Below are positions 46,923 through 57,399 of a stretch of DNA of 64,000 nt, piece by piece. The first letter of the stretch is position 1. The number at the start of each line of letters is the position of its first letter. This DNA is from Dicyema japonicum (taxonomy: Eukaryota > Dicyemida > Rhombozoa > Dicyemidae): assembly GCA_011109175.1 (NCBI GenBank), contig RDEW01000018.1:140895-204894 (forward strand). Reading direction: 5' to 3'. The position numbers were made by a program, and so were the translations under genes. Under the pieces are notes generated by a model, which had not been told where the DNA came from, made no database searches, and saw nothing but the letters and a program-made list of their open reading frames with translations.

Positions 46923-47520
46923 TTAGTATCTCTCACCGTTAAATAGCGACAAAACAAATTCATAATATTTTAAATGATTTGAAGTTTGGCTCGAACATGA
47001 TTCGGACCCTCCATCGATGATAGATAAAATGTTAGTTACCTCAGCTTCACTAACAAGTAGGAGGCAGTTTGCTTTCATAATTCCAGTCGCAGAAGTCGGG
47101 TACCTTATAAATCTCTGTGCGCTGGGACATAAGAAAATTTTTTTAAGAAGTCCAGGGGTAATTTTATTGATTGCTTTAAGTAGATTGGGCTTCGTATGCA
47201 CAAATCTCACGATCCACTTCTTCACGTCATTTTCAAAACATTCTGTTTCATGACGTTGCTGGCACGATCCTCTAAAACTCAGAGGTAGAGACAGCCTTCA
47301 TGTCCATCGAACAATTTTACATCTTCATACACTCCAGATTATTTTTATTTTTATTATAAATTCCACTTGCCATATATTGCCGTACAATATCTCTCGCGGT
47401 TGAAATGTCTGGTTCCCTTGCGCTTGCGACGATGGAATTCCTAAGTCGTCTCGGATTTTTACAAGAACAGGAGATCCTCGTGAGAGCTGCTGGCTATCAA
47501 CTTCATCTTGTCGTATATTA
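46923..47520 (-). CDS. Unrecognised candidate gene, exon structure unresolved
   Basis: Minus strand. Open segments VDSQQLSRGSPVLVKIRDDL...QPREILYGNIWQ (47330-47500) and CFENDVKKWIVRFVHTKPNL...LCPSAQRFIRYP...NCLLLVSEAEV (46923-47260) have the amino-acid composition of real protein and no LINE motif. Potential micro-introns (GT-AG, 21-35 nt) lie between them, but no combination I tried keeps one frame throughout. It might be a host gene with an assembly indel, or an old remnant. I cannot name a family. Confidence 0.35.
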
Positions 47521-48250
47521 AAATGTCAACTATGTTCTTGTTGCTGTCATATCTAAGGCCTACGAAAGATATTCTTGAGACGATGCGTATAAACGTGTAG
47601 TTACTTCCAGAAATCTGTTTTTTTTGTTTCTTCCTTTCGCACTTCTGGAGGATTCTTTTAAATGTGCACTTGGCTTCCAAAGTCTAGCTTTTTGTTTCCT
47701 TTTTCCGCACTCCTGGCTGGATTAATTAGCATAACTGTTATTTACTTCTTAAGGTACGAATTCTCCTTAAAATGAGATGGGTAATGGAAACATTACAACT
47801 CCCCGGCGGAATAGCAGAAGACGCGAACCCTGATTTTTCCTTTCTTAAGAATTTCTAACATCCGATGATTCCTGAGTCCACCTCCTCGTTCAAGAGGAAA
47901 AAAGATAATAGGGTTCATCCACCATGAAGATAAGCAGACATTTCGTGCAATAGAGGTACATCATCAGCTCATCTTCTGTCAAATTATCCACTTGACTAGC
48001 TAAAAAAGGAGTTTCTTTGTCGTTTTTTCATCACATATTACCGACTAAGCATTAAAACTGTGTATTAACCTTGAAATTAAGATCATACAGGCACTAATGA
48101 GGATCTTTGGAAATAAGCAAACGTCACCTCAGACGTTCCTCGATTCAATTACGGCAAGAAATTAGTCTTCTTCCCTCCTGTCGAAGATCTCCAAATTAAA
48201 TTATAAACCCAGTTTCGCTTATATGCAGGAAACTGGCAACCATAAAAAAA
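47521..48250. other. No gene recognised
   Basis: Several short open frames, none with family motifs. May hold further exons of the candidate gene to the left or decayed LINE. Confidence 0.3.
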
Positions 48251-50160
48251 CGGCCGCTAAGAAAGAACGCTCCCGGAGATCCATTACTTTGATGTCGAGC
48301 CCTGGAGGTCAAGGGCAAGCAAAAAGATCCCAAACCTCTCTCTCAACCAGAGACGGATAAGGTCCACACCGTAAACGAGAAAGTTCTAATATGACGGCCC
48401 TCGGAAGAAGGAGTTCTGAAGCACTAATCTTAGGAGGTATGCCCTCCAGTATCTTGTTCTCCTTGAGACGTAGTATCGCACGTGTAGATGCAAAGTAATG
48501 TATATATTTTGTCCAGGTTTGATTTTCTTTGTTGATCAGTGAATGTTCTCCGAATAAGGCTAAGGTTTGCGGATTTAAGCAGTGGTAACGTTGGATGGTT
48601 CGGGTCAAGTGATTGTCGGAGAAGTTGTGTTGTTCACTTCAAAGTGGTCACCCAGAAGCAGAATCTTCGACTCTCAGTGTAAGTGCCCGACGGCAGATGA
48701 TTTCAAAAACCCCGTTGCAGCTTTCAGTGAGAGTTTTGTCCCTGGTGCAACTTTTGTAAGAGGGAGAGCGCTATACTAGGAACTTAGCTCGGGGAGGCGT
48801 AGTTTAGTGTCGTCCTAACGAATTGCTTGTACAATAAGGTAAGGCACTCCGTTTTGTTGGCCGTTTGAGTTGTCAGATATTACTCTGAGGATGTTTGGAT
48901 TTTCAATCACTGGGAGAAGTTCTTTGTTGAGGTATATACTGGTCTGTGGTTAAATTATCTCCTCTCAGTTGTAAAAATGAGGATTTCGACGTGGATGGAG
49001 ACATCCAGTTTGTCACCATCCAGCCAGAATACAAAGTCAAATGACTTTGGACATTACAAGAGGCCAATTGAATGTTTTATCCCTAGATCCAATAATAATG
49101 TCATCGGCCTATGATAGGAGGATCTTTTTTGGATGTCGCTGAGGTATAGGTTAAAAAGTGATGATGAGAGAACGGATCCCTGAGGTTGCGGAATCGGGAC
49201 ATATGGGAATGAAAACATGTTTGACCTAGGTGGAGGGTACAAAGACCATCAAGTTAGTTGGCAGGCGAGTTGCGCGCACTTTGAATTAAGTCGTGGATTA
49301 GCGTTACGGGAACTTGTACCTCGTGGTGGTTGGACCCTCTTAGGACGAGTATCTTTGAACATTGGAATGTAAATGGTCTTTCGATAATCGGTCATCAAAT
49401 CGTTTGCATGACGGTGAAAGTCTTTAGTTAGGTTGTTTTATCAAACATCTCACCATGAGAGGAACCGGGATTAAGTTCGCCTGAACATCATTTATGAATC
49501 TTCAGAATTTTTTAGGTTTCTTTTTGGGGTAAGATGGGAAATAAATCCAGTCCATTTTTTATTCTTGACTTTAGAAATCAACATGGTCTCTTTAAGCGTC
49601 TCCTTTCACGAATGAGGTGGAGGATTTCACTATTAAAATAGGACTTGTATTCCCTGATGAAGCCTTTGGGGATTAATTTCTTGTCAGCCAACAATATAGC
49701 AGAGTTGAAAAAGGCCACGGATTCATCTGGAGACGTGAATTTGTACATAGAGAAGTCTTCCAAGATACTTCCTATTTCTGACATAAAATTATCAAAATTC
49801 ATTTTCCTGTAGTTTTCGAAGTTCCGCCTAATCGTTCTCTTTGCTGATCGAAGCTCCGCTTGACGGTGTTCTTGGAAGTTTCAGTGAGAGTAATGGAAAG
49901 TTGTATGAGAGTGACGAGCCACCACCATGGGACCCACTTGCCCGTTCTGAGCGGAGTACTGAGTAGTCTTTAAATCTTGGTGTTCGTGAGGTGATGGGTA
50001 GTCTGGATTTTTGCAGAAAAAAATATCAATTTTGTGTCTCGCCAAATAGCCTATGAGTTCAGCATGCTTTGATGTGATCCCATTAATGTTCAGTTGTAGG
50101 ATTCTGATTTTGTTCGGTCCGAGGTTTGGCAAGATATCTCCCGGGCACAGAGACCCGTAA
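48250..50160 (-). mobile_element. LINE A copy with decayed 2A-like motif
   Basis: 5' side: GDILPNLGP (50115-50141) directly before the endonuclease start KIRILQLNINGITSKHAELI (49881-50132). Then the endonuclease-RT linker (49578-49802: SPDESVAFFNSAILLADKKL), RT with VPIPQPQGSVLSSSLFNLYL (49054-49242), and the C-terminus LELSRLRCGPYPSLVE (48309-48608). Broken in every domain. Confidence 0.75.
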
Positions 50161-50233
50161 ATAACATCTCACGTAACATGAGATAAATTTAATTATCGAA
50201 AAAGAATTTATTTATTTGATAAATAATAAAAAA

Positions 50234-50703
50234 TTATTTAAAAGTTGATTTTAGTTGACCCGTTATACTCAGTTCTCCGTTAACTAAGTTGTTTTGATGG
50301 GAAATGAATATCCTTGAGGTTGAAGAATTTCCATATGAATTTACATTTCCGACGATGAACACTGAGTTTGGGGACCCCAAATAATCAATTTTCTTCTCGT
50401 CTATTCCAACAAAAAATGTTTGCTGAGTCATCGGACACGGTGGAAGACCCAGTTTGTCGTAGATAACTCATCTTCTCTTATCAGATTTATGATCTTTGAG
50501 TTATCCAGTTCCAATTGGGCGATATATCCATATTCTTTTTCTGCCACGACCTTGTCGCTTTCTGTCTTCACCAGGGAATGAGCCTTGCTTATCTGACCAT
50601 CGAAGGAATAAAGGAGGAGAACATTTCGACTGAAATAATACACTAAATTACTTATTAGTATTATTGCGCTGATTATATTTGTAATCAAGAGCCAGTTTGC
50701 CAT
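50234..50703 (-). CDS. Small single-pass membrane protein, 2 exons, not recognised
   Basis: ATG at 50703. The intron 50423-50448 (26 nt, GT-AG) joins ...LSTTNW to QTFFVGIDEKK in frame. The total is 444 coding nt, 147 residues. One clear transmembrane helix near residues 4-25 (LLITNIISAIILISNLVYYF) is followed by a polar domain with repeated short beta-like segments (KIDYLGSPNSVFIVGNVNSY; GELSITGQLKSTFK). Intron size, phase closure and codon use match the host genes, and nothing in it resembles a transposon. I do not recognise the family. Confidence 0.6.
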
Positions 50704-50799
50704 TTTAATCGATTACTGTAAGTGGGCTGATTATAAGGCACTTTAGGCGCAAACAATTTCCAAATATGTACATAAATTAAAGGAAGCAGGGGATTCGGA

Positions 50800-51075
50800 A
50801 GAAAACGGCTTCGTTTATAACCACGATTGTAGGAACTGATGAAAAAAATTATCCAGTGAAGTGGGGGACCACATAATCACTTTTGGTTCCTTCCAAGCAC
50901 TACGGACTCCTGAGAAAACTGGATCAAATGACGCCATTCTAGTAGAATGAGGGAAGAGAAGGAACAGAGGAAGGGAAGAGGAACCTTCCGCCAAGTAGTC
51001 AGTAGGGGAATCGAACCATGGACTATTGTTAGAACATGACATTTGGCCATCTCCTGCGTTGGTCCCCTAGTTTAT
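50800..51075 (-). mobile_element. tRNA-headed SINE copy
   Basis: On the minus strand: GATGGCCAAATG (A-box-like), GGTTCGATTCCCC (B box), GGCGGAAGGTTCC, a pyrimidine run, then TAGAATGGCGTCATTTGATC, AGTGCTTGG, TTCACTGGATAA, aligning with the bodies at 21650 and 53340. The head has lost tRNA pairing (T-stem mismatched), as in a SINE. Confidence 0.65.
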
Positions 51076-51299
51076 CGTAAATTCAACTATTAGCACATAT
51101 GCAAGAAAGGAAGCAAGTACAAGCGATGTGGAAATATACTTTTGAGGTAAGGCTGTCACAGACAGAAGGAAAGTATTAATCTAACAACGTCAACTACAAA
51201 CTAATTGAGATCATTGGCGGTCCAAGGTAAGACTCACGTGGGTTGAAATTATATCTATGGAAAATGATATAGTAAAGACATATGCATCTTCGCTTTTTT

Positions 51300-51690
51300 G
51301 TTTGGTTTCACGGTTGCTTGTGAGATAATGATGTGTAAATGGATGAGGAGAGACTATAAATGCCAGCTATATGGACACAGATAGGAAAATCTTGGCCGAC
51401 GAAGCCAGCTAAGGTTAAAATATGTTGGAGAAGTGCCAGAGAACTAGAGGGGGAAAATCGTCTACTACTCTGAGAGTAATAAAGAAAATAAATGAAGAAA
51501 ATATCACGAGTGAAGATGGCCCTGGTTGTGGAGTAATCGATCCACCGGAAAACTTGCTAACCAGAGGATTAAAAATACTGTTGGTAAATCCCGATGCTTA
51601 AGAAAATGGCATTATAAACTAGCACTCCTTGCGACGACCTTCAAGTTTCTAACGACTGTCATAATTGAATTCATTCACGGATTTTTCTAA
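51300..51690 (+). mobile_element. LINE C fragment (ORF1 end, ORF2 start)
   Basis: NARELEGENRLLLLRVIKKI then NEEN is followed by RGLKILLVNPDA.ENGIIN, matching LKIVLVNAQ.GKGIIIYF at 12890. Short fragment. Confidence 0.55.
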
Positions 51691-52655
51691 CTATTTTCCC
51701 GTGTTTTCGAGGGCTACGGAACATTGGAACAGATCTTTATCGAGTTCTCACTCTCACATGCAGTACGACCTAGTCTCATGAATATCTCTTTCTATCCAAT
51801 GGGTCATGTCCTCTGTTATACACCCAACATATCGAGGTTACAAAAATTAAAGAACGTGAAGCACCCACTATGGCTCAGCACCCAACATTTAGACAACCGT
51901 GGACAATATATCCTCAATTCTCTCGGTGACTGAGCATACTCATAACCCAGATTCCCATACAAGGACCTCTCAGAGAACTACTGATACACCCAAATCTCCG
52001 GATATTACATTATGTTCTACCTCTCTAATGGGTCTATCGCTTTCGTTTTTTAGATGATCATAACCCCACAATTCTTCGGGTCAAAAGTCAAAGTTGTACA
52101 TACGACCAAATAATGAAATTCAAGCATTTTGCTTAAACTAACGGTGGGCTTTACTAATGTGGATTCTCAAGTTTTTGGGATGCACATGACGGATATCACG
52201 GTTGATAAAGCAGCAAACATGCTTAGGAATACCATTCTCAAAGCGAACTAATAATTTATCCACTATCCTCGTATAAAAACTTCAATCCCAAACAATGCTG
52301 CTCACGTTTGCTCGAACAGTTAGGAATGCAGGAATTATTGACTGTGTAAGACAACGGAAATCTCCATTTCACGGCAAATACGGCTACGATATGAACGAAA
52401 ATGGACCCATGCCTTTACCATAAGAGTTCATGCAACTCTTTCTGGATGATTTTGAAACGGATCGAAACACAGCTTAAAGACGAGGACGCTGTATCTTCAC
52501 TACCTATAAAGAACACAGTGAAACTCGCTAACAAAATAATCAACCACAATGTATCGATAAGTTACGAAAATCACCCAAATTCTTTTAGGATCAATACTAG
52601 CCCTTACAGACCAATCAATGCCAGTTCCCAATATTAATTTTTTCATCCATGAACT
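51690..52655 (+). mobile_element. LINE A endonuclease-linker fragment
   Basis: Endonuclease blocks in broken frames: YPMGHVLCYTPNISRLQKLK, NRGQYILNSLGD, PDITLCSTSLMGLS. Linker near 52400-52640. Overlain at 52656 by a LINE B end. Confidence 0.55.
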
Positions 52656-53029
52656 AGTATGGAAGACAATTTGTTCCTTGCGGAATTTGGACAAATAAGT
52701 CTGAACGTACTTGAAGCCCGCTGGCACCTTTTTGGACATATTCTACGGATGGGTGAACAAACACCATGCAATGTTGCCATGGAAGATTTTTGGCCATACT
52801 GTATCTCCTGCATTCAGAGGACGTCCAAGAAGTTGTCTTCCAAGGACACCTGCGGAGGATTACGAAGTTATCGGAGGCCGACTGATGGATGCAGATGATC
52901 TGAACGAAATTAGGTGACGAGGACGACAACGGAAAGGATGGAGAAGCCTAAGGGAAAGGATAATCGAAAAACATGGCACAAACACAAACAGTGTTTACTG
53001 GTAACGCGGATGTGCTTTAACTAACTAAC
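52656..53029 (+). mobile_element. LINE B 3'-end fragment
   Basis: ISLNVLEARWHLFGHILRMG and the frame-shifted RGRPRSCLPRTPAEDYEVIG, then GWRSLRERII. Only the C-terminus is present. Confidence 0.7.
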
Positions 53030-53329
53030 TAGGAAATTCGCGTGCCTGTGGCCCCGATGGAGAATCTGCATATCACCTAAAGCGTTATTGGTTTTGACGA
53101 GTTACAAAATTACTATGTGACCTCGTACATCGTCCCAAAATATGGAAAAATTCGATAATTATACCAATTTAAAATATGGAAAATCCAAAACGTCATATCG
53201 GCCAATTTCTTTGACATGCTCTCTTTCAACGGTGTTGGAGAAGTTAGTCCTTGTGATGATTTTTCCAGATCTGCCATTTTCCACCATGGCTTCCGAATTT
53301 CTAGTCCACCACGACGCACTTGTCAACTT
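53030..53329 (+). mobile_element. LINE A RT N-terminal fragment
   Basis: ACGPDGESAYHLKRYWF, then KTSYRPISLTCSLSTVLEKL: the RT entry blocks (CGPDGIP...; YRPISLT...LEKL). Confidence 0.6.
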
Positions 53330-53623
53330 TATCCCAATTTTTGTCTGTTCCTCCTCTTCCCTTTTCTAGTAGAGTGGTATAATGTGATCTACCCTCTCAA
53401 GTGGCGCCCAGTGCCAGGATGGAACAAAAGAGGATCATTTTCTCTCCTCAACTGAGGGGTTTCAAAAACTCAAGGAATGGACGTCTGTTACCTTTAATGT
53501 TGGTTCCGGATGGATTTGTGTGATGTTGAAGGACTGTCTCTGTAACAGTGGAAACTGGATATACTTAATTAGGTTTGTTTACTGTTAACTTCATTCTCGT
53601 ATATCCGCGGTTAATAATATTGC
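53330..53623 (+). mobile_element. SINE copy
   Basis: TCTAGTAGAGTGGTATAATG, AAGTGGCGCCCAGTGCCAGG, AGAGGATCATTTTCTCTCC and the 3' end CTCGTATATCCGCGGTTAAT match the copy at 21650-21919. No 5' inverted arm. Confidence 0.65.
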
Positions 53624-53634
53624 TATAGCTCTTC

Positions 53635-53770
53635 CCAGACCAAACACACGCTTTATTTAAGTAAAGAACAGTTATCACAACTAATCGAAGAAGGAGAACC
53701 AAGGAATGCTCTTCACTTTTCTTTATGTTGGGTATGAGTCTTTTTGTAGACGATCTGGTTACGCAGTGAG
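53635..53770 (-). repeat. Copy of the repeat at 4200-4320
   Basis: GCTTTATTTAAGTAAAGAACAG and GAGAACCAAGGAATG are shared with 4205-4290; probably LINE 3' UTR. Confidence 0.55.
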
Positions 53771-53959
53771 ATGTTCACTGATGACGGCGTCACTTGTCAA
53801 GTCAAAGCATAGTAGATGCGTGGAACGTTCAGCCGGAATGTACTGCAGCGAGATTGAAACTAGGAGCCATCATGCCTTTTGGCTGGCACTCCTTACAATC
53901 CGTACCCAACGTATCTTGGGGTTAATAATAATCCCAATTTATCATGGACGGCTTTAATG

Positions 53960-54660
53960 CCCCTAGGCCCCATATGCGGACGGTATTGTTTCCATCGATA
54001 TACAAAAGGCCTTTGACTCGGTATCGAGGACTCACCTTACAAAGAAGATCTTGGACTCAACATCCACCCGAACCTTAAACTCTGACTGGAAAAATTTTTT
54101 CGGATGGCATGGGAGAGCGTCCAAGAAGTGTTTTTACGAAGTTTAATTTCGTCGAGGTGGTTACTGCAAGTTCACGACTGCTTCCAAATGAAGTTCTACA
54201 GTGCTCTCCTTTTTTCCAGGATTATTTAATTCGGTTCTTCCAATGTCCCAGAGATTTACGACCCAAACACATTGCTCTTATTCTATGCAGATGACTTCAC
54301 AATAGCCTCAAGAATAGTTCACCCTCCATGGCGGCCGCGGTTGTCCAAACACCTGGATCATATTATGAATTGGCTCTCACGGTATAAACTGTCTTTTTCA
54401 TCATCAAAAACCATCTTCACATTATTCACGTCGGATCGCTGCTACAAGGATGTTCCCGTGGTCCGCCTGGGATATGTGTCTACAACCGTTTCAAATAACC
54501 CAAAAATCCTTGACGTGACCTATGACTTATTGATGACCTTCGCAAGGCATACCGACCAAATCTTGACTAAAGGAATCAAGAAGATTAATGTCTTCATGGC
54601 AATTGTTGTAAAGACCCCGTTCCTAGTAAGATTGCTATTATATCCCTGTGCTTTATAGAA
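53960..54660 (+). mobile_element. LINE A RT fragment
   Basis: GIVSIDIQKAFDSVSRTHLT (53985-54040) and the palm box LILYADDFTIASRIV (54272-54320), then NWLSRYKLSFSSSKTIFTLF and PKILDVTYDLLMTFARHT. Two frame breaks between the blocks. Confidence 0.75.
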
Positions 54661-55144
54661 GTGAAAAAACGATGGTACAAAAAAAGGTGATCGTTACAAA
54701 AGCTGAGGCAAAGGGAAGAATTTAACAGATAACGGTGCAAAGAAGATAACAAAAAGAAGTCCTTCACGTCCTCCAGGAGCGTCAACTTCAAAAAGCGAGG
54801 GTTTGTCAACGCAGGAAGAAATAATTGTGCTCCTGGGAAGTTATCTGATTACATGAAGACGTATCTACGTAATTATCAAATTAAGTCGAGAGGCTATCTC
54901 CGAAAGGCGATTATAGACGTTGTGTCGACTCAAAGACAGAGGCTATCTCCGAAAGGATTTCTTTAGTCAAGAGGACTATTAATAAAATATGGACAGATTT
55001 TTCAGAACGAAACCCATTTTCTCGAAAAGTTATAGAAAACTTACATGTCCTAGGACAAGTGCAGAAAAGGTATTTATGGAGAAACCGGGTGGTAGTTTCT
55101 ACAAGATAGAGGAGACCTCGTTTATTTTCAAAAATCACCGGTTC

Positions 55145-57364
55145 CCATTCAAAATGGCCTCTTTCAAAATGGCCTCCATTCAAAATGGCCTCTTTCAAAA
55201 TGGCCTCCATTCAAAATGGCCTCCATTCAAAATGGCCTCCAATTAAATTTCTCAGGTTTTGGATAAGTTCATCAATAGACATCACGAGATATTTTACCAA
55301 GGTCCTCGACATCTTTAGGTAAAAAAGTCATCTTTTTAAATCTTATAAAAATTGATTTTACCAAGGTCCTCGACATCTTTAGGTAAAAAAGTCATCTTTT
55401 TAAATCTTATAAAAATTGATTTTAACAGATCCTATGGGTAAGTGGAACATTTTACCAAGGTCCTCGACATCTTTAGGTAAAAAAGTCATCTTTTTGAAAT
55501 CTTATAAAAATTGATTTTAACAGGTCCTATGGGTAAGTGGAACAATTTACCAAGGTCCTCGACATCTTTAGGTAAAAAAGTCATCTTTTTTAAATCTTAT
55601 AAAAATTGATTTTAACAGGTCCTATGGGTAAGTGGAACAATTTACCAAGGTCCTCGACATCTTTAGGTAAAAAAGTCATCTTTTTTAATATTTTTATATA
55701 AGTTTAAAATGAAATATTTATTTTCAAAAGAAAAAAAGGAAAATGATTATAAATGTTAATAGAACACATATTCTACTAAATTGAATATATAGTCTGTCGA
55801 TCCATATTAAGTAATATTTGTTCTTGAACAAATTTCAATATATTCTCCGATAAAGCGATATATTTAGTTTTTCTAAGAATTTTTTCTCCATTTTGTAATC
55901 TTAAGAATTTAATTATTATGCCTTCTTCTTCTTTATCAATTTCTTTACAAAATTTCTTGGCGTCTTGTTTAGTGTCCCAAATGTACTTCTAAAAACGTTG
56001 TGCCAGCCTTCAATGGAGTTATTTGTCCGAGGTAAGTCCTCATATAGATTATCCAGATTATTCCAATAATTAATTGGAAATCTTGGAATTAATCCATTTT
56101 CTTGATTTCCGATATAATTGATCAAGAAATATTGATATAATGGAGTTAGAATCACAGGAAAATCTGATCTCGACACTATCCAATCAAAAGTGTTCTTTAC
56201 AGTATGTGTAGGAATAAAGGAGAGGCATTTCAACAGTTTTACAAATCTATCGTTAATTTTAAATCACATTTAACCTATTTATATCTTCATTATTTATGTC
56301 GTTGAAAATTCCTAGTTCCAATATTTTTTTATTAATATTTTGTCCTAGATGGAACATGCAGCAATTTATCCGTGCGTTTGGAAATGATTTTTGAAAAGAG
56401 TTTATTGCTCCTTTTTCAAAATCTGAGACAATAACTCTTGGTTCTAAATCCGGAATGAGACGTTTAATTATTTGAAGCATTGTGTCATATTCATTTTCAG
56501 TTTTTGATGTTAAAAGACAGAATATTATTGGAATTACATGGTGATTAATTATTACCGATATTGTGAATAATTGCTTCCAAGGAAGAGGGCAGACAGAAAA
56601 AGTCCCATCAATAGACCATATTTTATGATTTTTTAATGGTGTCGTCATTTCAGAATTTAAAAAATAACCATATTTGTCTCAACATCTGAAAAGTTAATCA
56701 TTAATATACCAATATTTTGGCGAAAACTGTGTCCAAACTGATAGAATCTATGCCCTCGTAAGGTATACATTAAATTCTCCTCAATATTAAGAACTGAATC
56801 ATCACTTTCGTGTGGGATACTTTTTCTTGTTCTATTAATCAGTTGTTCCAGAGAAGAATGAGTCCCTGTCAAAGCAATAGTTGTCAAATTTTGTCCAAGC
56901 AGAGAATTATTAATAATCTGTCTAGGACCCATATCACATAAGAGTGATTTCTGCTTTATGTCCTCCCGTATTAAGGCTCTCTTGACAAATTCACTCCTTG
57001 GAAGATGATTATTCACTCCTTGGAAGATGATAGGATCCCTTAAAATCAATTTTTATAAGATTTAAAAAAGATGACTTTTTTACCTAAAGATGTCGAGGAC
57101 CTTGGTAAAATGTTCCACTTACCCATAGGACTTGTTAAAATCACTTTTTATAAGATTTAAAAAAGATGACTTTTTTACCTAAAGATGTCGAGGACCTTGG
57201 TAAAATCAATTTTTATAAGATTTAAAAAAGATGACTTTTTTACCTAAAGATGTCGTTTCGCTAAAATCTCGTGATGTTTATTGATGAACTTATCCAAAAC
57301 CTGAAAAAATTAATTGGAGGCCATTTTGAATGGAGGCCATTTTGAAAGAGGCCATTTTGAATGG
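55145..57364 (-). mobile_element. MULE transposon with tandem-repeat inverted arms
   Basis: 2220 bp. The left arm 55145-55690 has five CATTCAAAATGGCCTC-type units, then five units of TACCAAGGTCCTCGACATCT (starting near 55292, 55356, 55449, 55544, 55638). The right arm 57045-57364 carries the same units inverted. The transposase on the minus strand occupies 57049-55916 in three frames joined by single-base shifts at A/T runs. It has KIWSIDGTFSVCP (first catalytic Asp), RVIVSDFEKGAINSF (second Asp), CCMFHLGQNINKK and TNNSIEGWHNVFRS, the MULE core and the NNxxEGWHNxF block. No target duplication found. Confidence 0.9.
55292..55690. repeat. Tandem array in the MULE left arm
   Basis: Five copies of a 64-95-bp unit. 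Most copies add AACAGGTCCTATGGGTAAGT. Each core starts TTTTACC and ends GGTAAAA, so units are themselves short palindromes. Confidence 0.9.
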
Positions 57365-57399
57365 ACACGATTTAATCAGATATTGTGAGGATGATTTAG

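Noticed and set aside
46923-47225. Resemblance to a calcium-channel alpha2/delta C-terminus
   Set aside because: Only a vague hydrophobic NCLLLV-type match; the cysteine pattern does not align.
51001-51065. Possible tRNA gene on the minus strand
   Set aside because: B box and A-box-like sites are present, but the T stem pairs at only two of five positions and no acceptor stem forms. It continues into the SINE body.
55292-55690. Regular direct repeats resembling a CRISPR array
   Set aside because: Units are 64-95 bp, spacers are themselves repeated, the same units occur inverted at 57045-57260, and a MULE transposase lies between. It is a transposon arm in a eukaryote.
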